Below are positions 1 to 11,175 of a DNA stretch of 64,000 nucleotides, one piece after another. Every line of letters begins with the position of its first letter. Position 1 is the first letter of the stretch. The notes beneath the pieces were generated by a model that ran no database searches, was not told where the DNA came from, and saw only the letters and a program-made list of their open reading frames with translations. This stretch comes from Hanleya hanleyi (Eukaryota; Mollusca; Polyplacophora; Lepidopleurida; Hanleyidae), in the NCBI GenBank assembly GCA_036873755.1, contig JAVTVY010020286.1, positions 1-64,000 of the forward strand, given 5' to 3'. The position numbers were made by a program, and so were the translations under genes.

Positions 1-500
1 TTTCTTCTTTGGTAAAAAAGAGACTGGTTTGTCATCAGAGACTACAAGCAGTAAGACAGAAAATGGCCCAGGATTTGTATTCGGTGATAAGACAGAGGAC
101 AATGCAGGGTTAGACAAGGCGTCAGCTGGTTCAGGTTTTATCTTTGGTGATTCTGACTCCGCTCCAAACAGTAGTCATACGTCATTATTTTCTGACATTG
201 CAAGTTCTGGGTCTGGTGCTAAAACAGACACTTATCTCCTCGACAGTGCATCGCAAGTATTTGGAAGTGCCACAGACACTTCTGGGTTTGCAGCCCAGAG
301 AACAGACATTAAACCAAATACTAATATGACATTTGGACATTCCAGCACAGCTAACTCAGCAAAACAATTTAGTTTTGGTGCCAAGACACTGAATAACAAT
401 GATAAAGAAGCTAAACTCTCTGTGGAAGAGAATACAAAGGTTCCAGGGGGATTGAGTTTTGGTTCAGGAACAACATCACAGAATACTACACAAACTACAG
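1..500 (+). CDS. NUP153: Nucleoporin Nup153, FG-repeat exon (partial at window start)
   Basis: This exon is open in frame from base 2 and runs off the left edge. It ends at the donor GTGAGA at 501, leaving phase 1. It encodes FG-type motifs (FFFG, FVFG, FIFG, VFG, TFG and two SFG) spaced by Ser/Thr/Asn-rich linkers. Nup153 sits in the nuclear basket of the pore, and its disordered FG domain binds import and export receptors. The assignment rests on the eight-exon chain in this window: it closes without a stop (1,839 nt from base 2) and ends in the basic C-terminus typical of Nup153. The N-terminal domain and RanBP2-type zinc fingers expected in this protein lie upstream of the window. Another FG nucleoporin is possible for this exon alone, but the last exon argues against it. 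Confidence 0.88.
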
Positions 501-614
501 GTGAGAAGTCGGAGGATTCTTTTTTAGGACTTTATAGAATTATACAGGTCTTCCTGAATGAAAAATATCAGAGATATTGAATTACTCCAAACAGTGGTTA
601 CTTTTCAGGGATTC

Positions 615-703
615 CTATGAGTCCCTTTTATAAGTCCCTTTATGAGTCCCTTTATAAGTCCCTTTATGAGTCCCTTTATAAGTCCCTTTATAAGTCCCTT
701 TTT
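615..703. repeat. 12-bp minisatellite in NUP153 intron
   Basis: About seven tandem copies of a 12-bp unit (GTCCCTTTATGA alternating with GTCCCTTTATAA) lie about 110 bp into the intron. The alternating G/A gives a 24-bp higher-order period. No function is evident. Confidence 0.8.
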
Positions 704-1844
704 ACCACAGGTAATCAGAGGTAAAATTCATTCGAAAACTCAAACTCAGAGTTTGACTAAAAAACTTTAGGTTTTGACGAAAACTCAATAGTCCATTACT
801 TTAAGGGGAGACGCGAGTTGACATATCGGGGCTGAACAATAAATAAATTGAAAATGAGATTTTTTATGTCCATAATGTGCCCAAATTTCACATAAATAAA
901 TTTATTGACTGACAAGATCATTGAAAATAGTTTAATTAATACTTAATTACTCGTGTTGTTAAACTATCTCTGTCATTATTTGCCTAAAACCGTTGAAAAC
1001 GGGAAGTTTTAGTTGTTGACAACAACCATTTATCGTTGGCGTTGTTGTTGTTACTGCATATCATTGGAAAGCGGAAGTTCCAATCTGTAATGTGAATTTG
1101 GGTTATATCGGCAATCTCCGCCTCAATCCTGTGTATTCCCAAGAGTAAATATACAAAAACTCTTACGGAAACATCCATATATGGCAGAAGCTCATCATAC
1201 GACTCGGGTTCTCGGAAACATCCTTCATTACCATATCACTTCGGGGGATAGCGGAGCTTCCCGAGTGACGTCAATTGGAGTGTCTGGGCATGCGCACTTG
1301 GTCACTTCCTTAGCAACCACTCAGAGTGAAATGGCGGCTGTTTGATCACTTCAACTCTTTGAAGCATGAAAGAAACAATAAATCATGCCTATGCACAATT
1401 TTTTTATCGTTTGAACATGCCAAGTTGCCAAGGAAATAGTAGAAACGACTCGTGGCTGTAGAAACCGAATAAAACTACAGTTTTTACACTCCACTTTGAT
1501 GGCGTGCCGCGTACAGGCAACCATTTGGCTAGCAAATGTTTATGGCCCATTTTCTCTAAAATCAGTTTTCCAGCCGATATCGTTACTTAGGAAAAATGGT
1601 TTGCCACTATTTATTTATGGATCTTCAAGAAAAATTCAGGGAATATTCCTACAATATGAACACACATTATTGAATGGTTTTCAGTGGGAAATTATGTTAT
1701 GTGGCTGTTACCTGGGAACCTTTTGCAGCAAATGTTTTCAGTGAAAAAGTATTACCAACTATGTTTTTGTGTAAATCAGCCAATAAGATAAAGGTCATAT
1801 GACAGTTTTGACTAATCAGATAACATGCTATTGTGCAGTTAATA
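704..1844. other. Intron sequence with a promoter-like patch near 1,260-1,345
   Basis: I see no exon here. At 1,328-1,339 there is GAAATGGCGGCT, matching the YY1-type AANATGGCGGC element. A GCATGCGCA motif (NRF1-like half) lies about 45 bp upstream. Such pairs are typical of TATA-less promoters, but I see no convincing coding exon attached, so this may be a transposon-borne or fortuitous patch. Confidence 0.25.
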
Positions 1845-2490
1845 GGGCGCAGATAGGGTGTGTAGTTGGGGCGCAATTAGGGTGCACTCTGAGAATAATA
1901 GCATGAATGATGTACATGTACTGGTTGGGCGCAGTTGGGGCTCGGGTTAGGAGCAATATCTTTTTCTGATTTTTTTCGTTGAAATAGTGTTATTAAAATT
2001 AAGTACATGTATCAAAGTCCAAATGTCACATTAAAGAATATTGAAGAAAGCAGATGGTCTGAATTTTTGGGTAAAACTATTTTTACAAAGACATGCATGC
2101 ACATGTCGTTATTATGACAAGCATGCATATGTGATTACTAGCTGAATGAATGTTGGTGGGAAAAAGTCCAGAAGGCACAAGTATACATGTTGGGCTCACT
2201 CTGAATTTTGGATAAAATGGTTATGTCCCGAGTGCGCATTCAAGGCGCAGTCTGAGTTATCGAAAAATTAGTTCTGTCCACAGGGCACAAGTAGGGCGCA
2301 GTCTGAATATCAGAGAAAATTTCAATCTAAATAAAACGCAGTTAGGGCGCACACGGTCTCTAGCTTCTAGGGCACATTCCTGAAGGGCGCAATTAGGGCG
2401 CAGCTGGGATGAAGAAATAGGGCGCAATTAGGGCGCAGTAGATAGACAAGGCGCAAGTAGGGCACAAATTGGGTGCAGATAGGGCGTGTG
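1845..2490. repeat. Degenerate repeat of TTAGGGCGCA-like units
   Basis: The motif (A/T)TAGGGCGCA and close variants (AGGGTGCA, AGGCGCAG, AGGGCACA) recur roughly ten or more times, densest at 2,280-2,490, with irregular spacers. The unit contains the metazoan telomere hexamer TTAGGG, but the array is not telomeric because GCGCA is interposed and the spacing is loose. It looks like an old, diverged minisatellite inside the NUP153 intron. Confidence 0.6.
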
Positions 2491-4692
2491 AGGGGTTGGA
2501 GATGCCAAATCATATTATTTATTCAATAAAATGCTTTCCTTGCCTCTTGTCTCAATTCCCCACGCTGTGTGCAGTGAAAGTTCTCGACCGACTGATGTCC
2601 TATTTTTTCTTTCCGTTTTGGTCTGATTCGGGCATAGTAATCTGGTTAACAACAACAACCTATGCAAAGTAAATTAGACTCCTTAGCCAATGTTTTCGGG
2701 CTAGTAGATTCTCCTACATTGAGGAGTGACTGATCAAAATATTAGAGGAAATCTGGGGGTGATTAGATGTTAATTGGGTGATTGAATTATTAAAGCCTAG
2801 CACAGGAGGCAGTCTTTGCCATAAGGAAAATATGGGCGAGCTGCAAATCAGTCCCCTAAAGTGCTCTGGGCGAGCTGTTAGCTCTTCGGGAATCACTCTC
2901 CTGAAATCCAACAGGGGGAGCTATCGCTCTGCTTAGGTGAGTGAAACTATACATATGAGAAATAAAAGATGAAACCTGAAAGTTTTATTCTCACTTTAAA
3001 CAGCAATGCACAACATTTATGTGAACATGTTGCTACAAACCCGACACCTTATCTACAGTTCTGGCAAGTGTTCTCTACAAACAAACTGATCTCGGTCATG
3101 TCGGTATACACCATTAAACTGTCAGACTGACCAGTTTTCCACTGATCAGATTTCAACAGGTATCAAATGTCACCTAAATTCCATAATGTGAACTTGAATT
3201 TTATTGAGAAAAAGATTGAACCCATGGACAACCTGAACATTGCCACACCACATAATTATCTCTGCCCACTGACATTCATTAATGAGGAGTTAATTTCCAT
3301 AAATATCTTACTCGGTATGGAACATTCATTTTATTTGATGATGTATATTCCAATTTTCTAATAAGAAATAAATTGATGATTTGAAGAGCCAACATTTTTT
3401 TTTGTTCATTCTGTAGTAAAGTAGATGAAGCAACATTGTAAGCCAGAAGGAAAAACATTTGAGTGCATGGAGTTAAAGAAATGTTGTTGTTGTTGCAAAA
3501 TAAAATAAAGTAACACAGACTGATAAAACTTACTTCATCACGACTATTTTATACGCTATTAATTTTTTTTAATCATAAAACATTTTAGGAAATATATTCT
3601 GGCGAAATAAATTAAACATTTCAACTGCTTTTTCAAATCGCAAGTTACTACTAACATGAGTGGAGCTGTTTTCTCAATACCCGCGAAGACGTCAACCTCA
3701 TGCTGTACCAGCTGGACGTGGAAAGGAGAATTCCATGGTAAACCACCAAACGACTTGCGAGATATTTACTTGTCTTAGACGTTGTGTAAATTGACATTGT
3801 AATACATTCTGAGATATCACATATTAATTTATACATTAAACAGTAACAATAGCGCAAAATTTATAGCAAAATAGATCGTTTTTCGCCAGCATTCAACCTC
3901 AACAAACGCTATCAAAAGCGTGCCGCCATTTTAAACGGGAGACGCCATCTGGTGGCATGACCTCGTTACCCCTGGTTACGTTGAACAACAAGACGTCTTG
4001 CTCTTCGCGGGACGTACAAGTCTAAATGAATTCGGGATTACGACATGAGCCAGTGCAATTTCTGTTCATTCATCAGTCAGAACAATGACACGAACATTTC
4101 GTTATTTTGGATTATAGTTTGGGCGAGCGAGAGATCGGTCGCCTGAGAAGGCTTGGGCGTGTGTGGGCACGAGCGAGAGCGATCGCTCGCCTTTCCCGGC
4201 ATTGACTGGGAGGTAGATTAAAGTGCCAAACAAATTAGGCTCTCGGACGATTCATTGTGATCACCAGTGTCTGTAGAGCCTAATTTTCAAAATTCGAAAT
4301 TCAATTTTTGTTTGTTAGGGTTAGGGTTTTGCTAGGGTATGTTTATTTGGGTCATCGTCGCCGTGTGACCAATAAGGTTAGGTGCGACATTAAACTTCAA
4401 CCAACTCAAAGCCTAGCTATAAGGTGCCTCAATACAGCGGTGATTCTGATACAAGGCGGGTGCTATGGTGTCCCCCAATTTAACAAATACATATTATTTC
4501 AACTCTTTTATAAGGCTGAAAATGCATAAGATGGTTATAATTTGGTCCCCCAACAACAGCATGATAGGAGAGGTTAGACTGTATTATAGCTTTTACCTTC
4601 ATGTTGAATATATTGTCTGTGGATTTCCTAGTCAGTATAATCTGTATAAAGTCATTGGAGGAATAATAAGTGTTATTTTATGTTGTGAACAG
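2491..4692. other. NUP153 intron, no exon recognised
   Basis: No reading frame here looks coding. There is a short (GTT)n run near 3,482 and a TTAGGGTTAGGG pair at about 4,315. The only notable patch is at 3,920-3,956, listed separately. Confidence 0.6.
3922..3955. promoter_or_regulatory. YY1-like and CTCF-like motif pair in an intron
   Basis: GCCGCCATTTT (reverse-strand YY1-type motif) at 3,922-3,932 is followed by GCCATCTGGTGG at 3,944-3,955. The reverse complement of the second, CCACCAGATGGC, fits the bilaterian CTCF core CCASYAGRKGGC exactly. This is motif evidence only. Occupancy or insulator activity is unknown, and single matches of this length occur by chance. Confidence 0.25.
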
Positions 4693-4902
4693 GAGAGACT
4701 AAGCCTGTTTTTGGAGGTTTTGTCTTCAAGAAAGAAGACACACCAGTTCCCAATCAGAGCATCTCCAGCAGTGAGACGTCGGGGTTTACTGGCTTTAACT
4801 TCGTGAAAACTGAGGGCACCAAGCCCAATGTTGGTATTTTCCCAACCCAGGGTGATTCTAAACAGTCAGAACAGACTGCTACTAAACGAGGGCGAGATGA
4901 TG
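4693..4902 (+). CDS. NUP153: Nup153 FG-domain exon
   Basis: The acceptor is ...TTGTGAACAG and the donor GTGAGA is at 4,903. The exon is 210 nt, phase 1 in and phase 1 out. It carries one VFGG motif, FVFKKE and GFNFVK stretches, and ends in a charged KRGRDD segment. Long linkers with few FGs are typical of the middle of Nup153. The phase matches both neighbouring exons exactly. Confidence 0.85.
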
Positions 4903-6076
4903 GTGAGATGATATGTTTCTGATGGCTATACATGTTAATATGCTTAGGTGAAAGTTGTTGTGGACAGTTTAAATGGTGGAATGCAAAGGTTTCAATTTAC
5001 CTTTTTATGTTGTTCAGGGGTTGGTTAATGTTGGAACTATCAGCCTATTTTAGTATTTACTTTTGTTTTTATTTGATGTGGTTTGTCTCCTAGTAGCTGT
5101 AGAAAAGTGCTCCAAATTTGGTATCTCAAGCCCGGCTGATTTCAGAAATGAAATCTGCATTGCTTATCTGCCCTTGTTTGACACTGGTTTGTGACTTCAC
5201 ATCAGATCACCTGGCCCGACGTCGATACTTATAATGTTCAGTCTTCGTGAGGCTGGTCTGACGTGACATCACAATCAAGGAAAGATAAGCGATGATGGTT
5301 TGCAAATCGGAATTCAACTGGGTTTTGGGTACCAACTTTTTAAAATCTTCTATCAGACAAACTACTTCAAACTAAACTAAGCGAAGTAGATAGACTGATA
5401 TTTCTATCATTATTCTACCTAAATAAAATATTAAAATGAGAATCTAAATACCTTTGCATTTCACTTTTAATGTATCAACAGCATGCCATATACATTGTTG
5501 GAAAAGTATATTTCCAAACTGCATCATTAACAATATAAGATAGATTTGGGAAACCTGACATTTGATCCCACTTAAATCTAATGATGCAATGTTCATTCAT
5601 GGCAGAAAACTAAACCTTAAACCATACCTGTAACAAACATGACATTATTTCTATAACTGATGCAGGATCACAGGAGGGGGTTGTGCTCTTAGTTAGTATT
5701 TTGATTTCATAAAGGGCTTTATGCATTGCTGTACCCTGCACAATGATTTATGCATTGACAATCAATGCAATGTCACTTACAGATGTCAGATTTCATCATA
5801 ATTGATGGTCACTTAGTTGACCTGGATGCACAATGCATCATGGGATTGTGAGATGGATTAAACACCATAAAGGACAGGGCTATTCTGATAGTTGAAAGAT
5901 CATGTACATATATAATTAGCTTGCTGGAAATGAAATGTTTTATTCACAGTCTCTGTAAAACTGAAACCCTCCAGTATTATAGGCAAACTGCAGCAGATAT
6001 TTGATACTGATTGAGCCCCACACTTCATGCAAGTGAAAGTTCAGTTTGGAGCATTTATTTCAAAATCTATTTACAG
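4903..6076. other. NUP153 intron, nothing recognised
   Basis: This is unremarkable AT-rich intron sequence. No repeat family, RNA gene or coding exon is recognised. Confidence 0.6.
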
Positions 6077-6172
6077 CGGATTCTGAGCCGAGTGCGAAGA
6101 AGTCGTTTAGTTTTGGAGCTGGGTCTGGTAAGACGTCTGCACCATTCAATTTCCCAGTATCTTCTGGTACAA
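6077..6172 (+). CDS. NUP153: Nup153 FG-domain exon (96 nt)
   Basis: The acceptor is ATTTACAG and the donor GTAAGC is at 6,173. It encodes DSEPSAKKSFSFGAGSG followed by APFNFPVSSGT, with one FSFG core. It is phase 1 on both sides, so skipping it would not shift the frame. The downstream intron is 10.5 kb and contains the nested transposon cluster. Confidence 0.85.
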
Positions 6173-6292
6173 GTAAGCATTGATATTACTCTACGGTACC
6201 AGCCTGTCGGACAATGCTCTGGGGTTGGACTTAGACAGCTCTATCACTTATATATAGCTTCACAGAACATTCAAAATACTCGGCCATTATTA

Positions 6293-6742
6293 TGCTCCTC
6301 CTCTAATTAGAGGGTGGGGGGCATATAGCGATCGCTTTGTCCGTCCGTCTGCCCGTCCGTCTGTTGTTCCGTCTGTCCATCCGTCTGAATTTCTTGTCCA
6401 CTCAATATCTCGGTTAATATTTGATCAACAGGATTGAAACTTGCATGGAATGTAGCCAGTGTCTCGTAGTTGTGCAGTGTAGAGTTTATTCCCAGTTCCG
6501 GTATGATTTTCAAGAGTTATGGCCCTTTTTCTGAAATCTTGGTGAATGAGACTTATCCGGGTTGGATCTTGGTTAATATTGTATGGACAATTATGAAAAT
6601 TTGCAGGATATGTGGTCAGTTCCCTGTAGTTGTGCAGCGTGAAGTTTATCCGTGTTTCGCATATATTTTCAAGAGCTATGGCCCTTTGTTCTTCAAATCT
6701 TTGTGAATTGAGACTTGTCCGAGCTGGATCTCCGTTAAAAAA
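6293..6742 (+). mobile_element. Family 3 tandem-repeat element, left part (Helentron/HINE-like)
   Basis: It starts with a palindrome (CCTCTAATTAGAGG), then GGGGGGCATATAGCGATCGC and a run of GTCC/GTCT units. Two ~165-bp core repeats follow, with shared phrases such as TTTCAAGAGTTATGGCCC. Sequence of the same family (AAGAGTTATGACCCTTTG...) resumes at about 14,564, after the inserted family 1 elements. The order of palindrome, (GTCY)n and core tandem repeats matches non-autonomous Helentrons (HINEs). No Rep/helicase coding is present. The class assignment is inference. Confidence 0.6.
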
Positions 6743-7289
6743 TCAGGAAATCATTAAAAATTTATAATTTTTTGTGAGTGGATTCAATAGGGGGGAAATG
6801 AATTGTCGCATACCAAAATGTAGGTCAAGGTCGAAGGTCAAAGGTCACTGTGACCCCAAAATCAGGAAATTATTAAAAATAACATTTTTTTGTGTCAGTA
6901 GACATTAGGGGAACACGATGTGTCACATATCAAAATGTAGGTCAAGGTGAAAGGTCAAGGTCACTGTGACCCCAAAATCGTGAAATTGTTAAAAATCATG
7001 ATTTTTTTAGTCCATTGAGAAATTACGGGTAGCAGTTTTGTCATGTACCAAAATTTAGATCCAGGGCAATAGTAGAGATCACTGTGACCCCCAGAATCAA
7101 GGTCAAAGGTCAACGTGACCTAAAAATCAGAAAATCATTAAAAATTACTAATTTTTATACGGCCGCCAAAAGGCGGACGTATTATGTGATGGCGGTTTCC
7201 GTCCGTGTGTCCGTCGTGCCGTCCGTCCGTCGTGTCCGGTCTATATCTGGAACAGTTTTTACCCCTCGGCCAACTTTGGCCTAGGGGTA

Positions 7290-8236
7290 CAGGGATTCAT
7301 TCACGTCAGTTCTACGTACCGAATTTCGGTTCGTAGATTGAGTTTAAAAACTCAATTTTTCAGTTCAAAACTGAATTTTTTTGAGTAAAAATCCATATTT
7401 TTCACCAAAATATTTATACTCAATTTGTGTGTTGGAAACTGAATTTTCAAGCTTCGTAAATTCGCAATTTCCAGTCCTGGCCTTTTGAGGAGCTCCACCA
7501 CGCTCCTAATTTTCTTTTGAGAAGCGTCATTTTCGCGCACCTCGGCTCGTCAGTGTGTTGTTGTTGTTGTTGTTGTTACAATACCACCAAGCACTGTTCT
7601 TGGGCCGCATTAGGAAAATCTATTTGATATAATGCCTGCCTCACCTCATGACTTCCCAAGAACAGTTCCCCAGTCTTTCCCTGCCTTTATTCAATCAAAG
7701 TATACTTTTATAAACAAAGTATTTGCTGCCAACTTCTCCGTTTTTCATGGATGATAAAGCACATGGAAGTTAATGTTATTTTTCTACCTTTTTCACAGAA
7801 GAGTTCCAGTCAACTTTGGGACAGACTTGTACTCATTTAACAAGATTTTGACACACTGTCACTTCATTATGAGCATTTAGTAGGCCACTTATTTACAAAA
7901 ACTGTATAAATAGGTTTGTGGACAGCCTATTTCTTTACAAACTACAAGAAAAATATTGTTTTATCATTGCAAAGTATTTCACTTTATCATTGATATAACT
8001 TGTGAATAATTGTTTTATTTAACAAAGCAAGATGCCTGCTACGAAGTTGTAAATTTTATGTATTCTATTTAGTACAGAACTTTGTGGGGAAAAATCACCC
8101 TGGTTTGTAAAAAATTTATATACTCAACTTTAGGGGGGAAAATGCCGATAAATTATATTTTAACTCAATTTGACTGTAAAAAAAACTCAATTTTCCAGAC
8201 TTCGGTTCGTAAAATCTGGACTTCTATGAATCCCTG
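7290..8236. mobile_element. CAGGGATTC...GAATCCCTG non-autonomous DNA transposon
   Basis: Terminal inverted repeats start CAGGGATTCAT at 7,290 and end ATGAATCCCTG at 8,236. The flanks share GGGTA (5 bp; 6 if one G was lost from the G-run). The interior has AACTCAATTT phrases near the ends and a (GTT)n microsatellite at about 7,558. There is no transposase frame. It is inserted in the 5' hairpin of family 4. The ends resemble hAT-type termini, and the short duplication suggests a hAT5/hAT6-like group (inference). Confidence 0.7.
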
Positions 8237-8880
8237 GGGTATTGTCGTCATCATGTACGGCTGTCCGTACGTATGTCCGTACGTACGTCCGTCCGTCCGT
8301 TACCGCGATATCTACAGAACGGTTTCATGCATGGCAACCAAACTTGTTACATCTATTTATCTTCGTGTAAATCAGAAGCCTATCGAAAATGAGTCATCTC
8401 GGACAATATTTTGCAGAGTTATGCCCCTTTTTACAAATAAAAATCCATTTATGATTTGTTATTGTGATAATTTCAGAACTGTTCCATATACAACATCCTA
8501 ACGTGGTACAGTTGTTTATCTTGACCTAAACTAGATGCCTATCGAAAATGAGTCGTGTCAGAAAGTATTTTGCAGAGTTATGCCCCTTGTCTAATAAAAT
8601 CCGTTAACGCGATATCTACAGAACCGTTTCATGCATGGCAACCAAACTTGTTACATCTATTTATCTTCACGTAAATCAGAAGCCTATCGAAAATGAGTCC
8701 TCTCGGACAATATTTTGCAGAGTTATGCCCCTTTTTACAAATAAAAATCCATTTATGATTTATTGTGATAATTTCAGAACCGTTCCATATACAACATCCT
8801 AATGTGATACAGTTGTTTCTCTTGACCTGAACTAGATGCCTATCGAAAATGAGTCGTGTCAGAAAGTATTTTGCAGAGTT

Positions 8881-10480
8881 CAGGGGTTTTTTTAGACAAA
8901 AATTTTTCATCTACTCAATTTCAAATATTGTAAAACTCAATTTTTTTGCGCGCCGTTGGCGCGCATATTAATGTCACTAAACTCAATTTTTGGGGTTTTT
9001 CATCTAAAAAATGATGAAACTCAATTTTTTTGCCTTTTTCATCAAAAAAATGATAAAACTCAATTTTTATTTTGTTTTAATCGTAGAATGTAAAAAAAAG
9101 TTGTGTCAAAGCTTGGCATGTCATTTTTGGCTTGTTTTTCTTAAATCCAATTGGATGCCATTAATGGCATGAATGTAGTTTTGCACTGGAATGACACTTA
9201 TGCAATCAATTTGGTTGTAGGTTGAATTAGATGAAACTGACACCCAACACCGCAAGTTTTTGGACTAATCTTGTCATCCTTTAGCTATTCGGATGTCCTA
9301 ATTATCTGAATCAAAATTTCACAAAATTTTGGAAGATTGGTGAAAACTGCATAGGCAGCTGCTCTCTGGAATTTACGAAATCTGGGCCAAACAAAGTTGG
9401 AAATAGATGATGGATGATGGCCCCACAGTTCAATTTCATACCCAAATAGATCATGAATTTTTATCTTGAAAAAACAGATTCTTGTACAAAATTGGCGAAA
9501 TTATTTAAACTGTCTCTTGAAAGGTAAAAACCAAATTATGTAACTAATTGAGAAAACAACAACTTAAATAAAGCATGATGAATGATTTTAACAAAAATTC
9601 CTCCCAAGCATTCGTGTATTACAATAATTTATTCGTTAGTTTGGAAGTCTTAAACGATAAATTCTCAATTTACCGTAACAAGGGCAGAGGTTGAATGTTG
9701 CCGGTTTTCCACCACAAAACACAGGCACTTCGCGTCGACGTGAGGCAGGTATTATACGGGTTCAAACAGAGTTCCAACAGATCAAAGAAGTTGAAAAATT
9801 TTCAGCGAACGACAAATATGTTTCACATTTGTGTTCGTGTTGACATTTTCTCGATTACTTTGGTAAAGCGGAACCACGTGTTGAGATAAAAAAAAATGGC
9901 GCTGAAATCATTGTCGGGAACCCTTCATCGAAATACTAGCAGTTCATTGCCACAGATATCTGGCGGTACTCGACAGCGAATGTTGTCATATGATGGGAGA
10001 CAACTCTGTTAAAAAATGTTACGACAGTCAACGAACAGAAAAATAATCTCCGCAATAGCTTCCTGAGTGTGTTTCATTTTCACTGGATATCCCATTGACG
10101 AGACGCGGTGTCTGCAGCTAAAACAAACATACGGAAACCCGGGCAGTGGCAGAGATGACATGAAGAGTGGGCTCTCGCAGACTTTCATTAGCATAGAGAC
10201 GGAGGTGACACGAACAACAACAACCTTGTACATTGTAAACTTTCGGTCGCGATCAAACTTTCCCGTGATCGGGGCATTTTCGTTCGCCCCGGTCTTACAT
10301 AAACTCAATCTTTTATGAAAAAAACTCAATTTTTTCCCGCGCCTACGGCGCGCACTTCCCGAAAACTCAGAAAACTGAATTTCTAGCTCAAAACTCAATT
10401 TTGAAAAAAACGCAAAAACTCAATTCAAATTCGTTTTCATCGGGAATACCACGATGAAAAACTGTCTAAAAAAACCCCTG
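8881..10480. mobile_element. CAGGGG...CCCCTG non-autonomous DNA transposon with 6-bp target duplication
   Basis: The ends are CAGGGGTTTTTTTAGAC and GTCTAAAAAAACCCCTG, a 17-bp perfect inverted repeat, and the flanks are AGAGTT on both sides. Both subterminal regions repeat AAAACTCAATTTTT and carry GC hairpins (GCGCGCCGTTGGCGCGC on the left, CGCGCCTACGGCGCGC on the right). The 1.6-kb interior has no transposase. It includes a 38-codon frame at 9,896-10,012 discussed in the findings. It is inserted in the family 4 core. Confidence 0.85.
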
Positions 10481-11175
10481 AGAGTTATGCCCCTTGTCTA
10501 ATAAAATCCACTAATTCCTATGTTAAGTTTGCATATAATTTCTATATCATGTTTGTATACTATCACATTTATGTATTGATTGGATGGCTGATTTATTGAT
10601 TTATTCTCTTACACAATGCGAAGAATGCCTGCAAATCTGTTTTGAAAATGACACTAGATGCCTATCAAAAATGAGTCGTGTCAGAAAGTATGCCCCTTGT
10701 CTAACAAAATCCACTAATTCCTATGTTAAGTTTGCATATTATTTCTATATCATGTTAGTATACATCACATTTATTTATTGATTGGATGACTGATTTATTG
10801 ATTTATTTTCTTAGACAATGCAAAGAATGCTTGCAAATCTGTTTTGAAAATGACATACATGTGCATTTAGTATACATGTACTGTATAAGCCATGTGTACT
10901 GTTGTTTTGGTGAGACATCGATACAGCTCTTTCAATTTATTCCAGAAACAAATTAATTTAAGGGGAGGAAAACTTTTCTTTTTTTTCAAAAAAAGTACAC
11001 TTACAATACCAGGGGTAAATATTTCTTCCCACAAGCCAATCAATTGGTAGAGACACCCTTACATTATAATAGCTGGGGTTCAGAGCCGAGGGGTTTCGAT
11101 AGCGCAGCTTCATGTCTATTTACAGTTCTAATTTTTGGTGAGTGGATACCCTATGGGGAGACGATGTGTCGCGTA

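Larger units (their letters stand above)
7261..11114 (+). mobile_element. Family 4 element (Helentron/HINE-like) with two internal insertions
   Basis: It opens with a 12/13 inverted repeat, ACCCCTCGGCCAA then TTGGCCTAGGGGT, followed by GTCC/GTAC-rich sequence and tandem cores (about 8,300-8,500, 8,600-8,880 and two ~190-bp units at 10,485-10,860). GCCGAGGGG near the 3' end mirrors the 5' terminus, giving the short terminal inverted repeats expected of Helentron derivatives. Two CAGG...CCTG transposons interrupt it. Removing them restores the family 4 sequence (TTTTGCAGAGTTATGCCCC, as in its other repeat unit). Confidence 0.65.

Noticed and set aside
4310..4330. Interstitial telomere
   Set aside because: Only two TTAGGG units; too short to be meaningful.
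10009..10398. 129-codon minus-strand frame in the CAGGGG transposon
   Set aside because: No transposase or other motif; overlaps terminal AACTCAATTT repeats.
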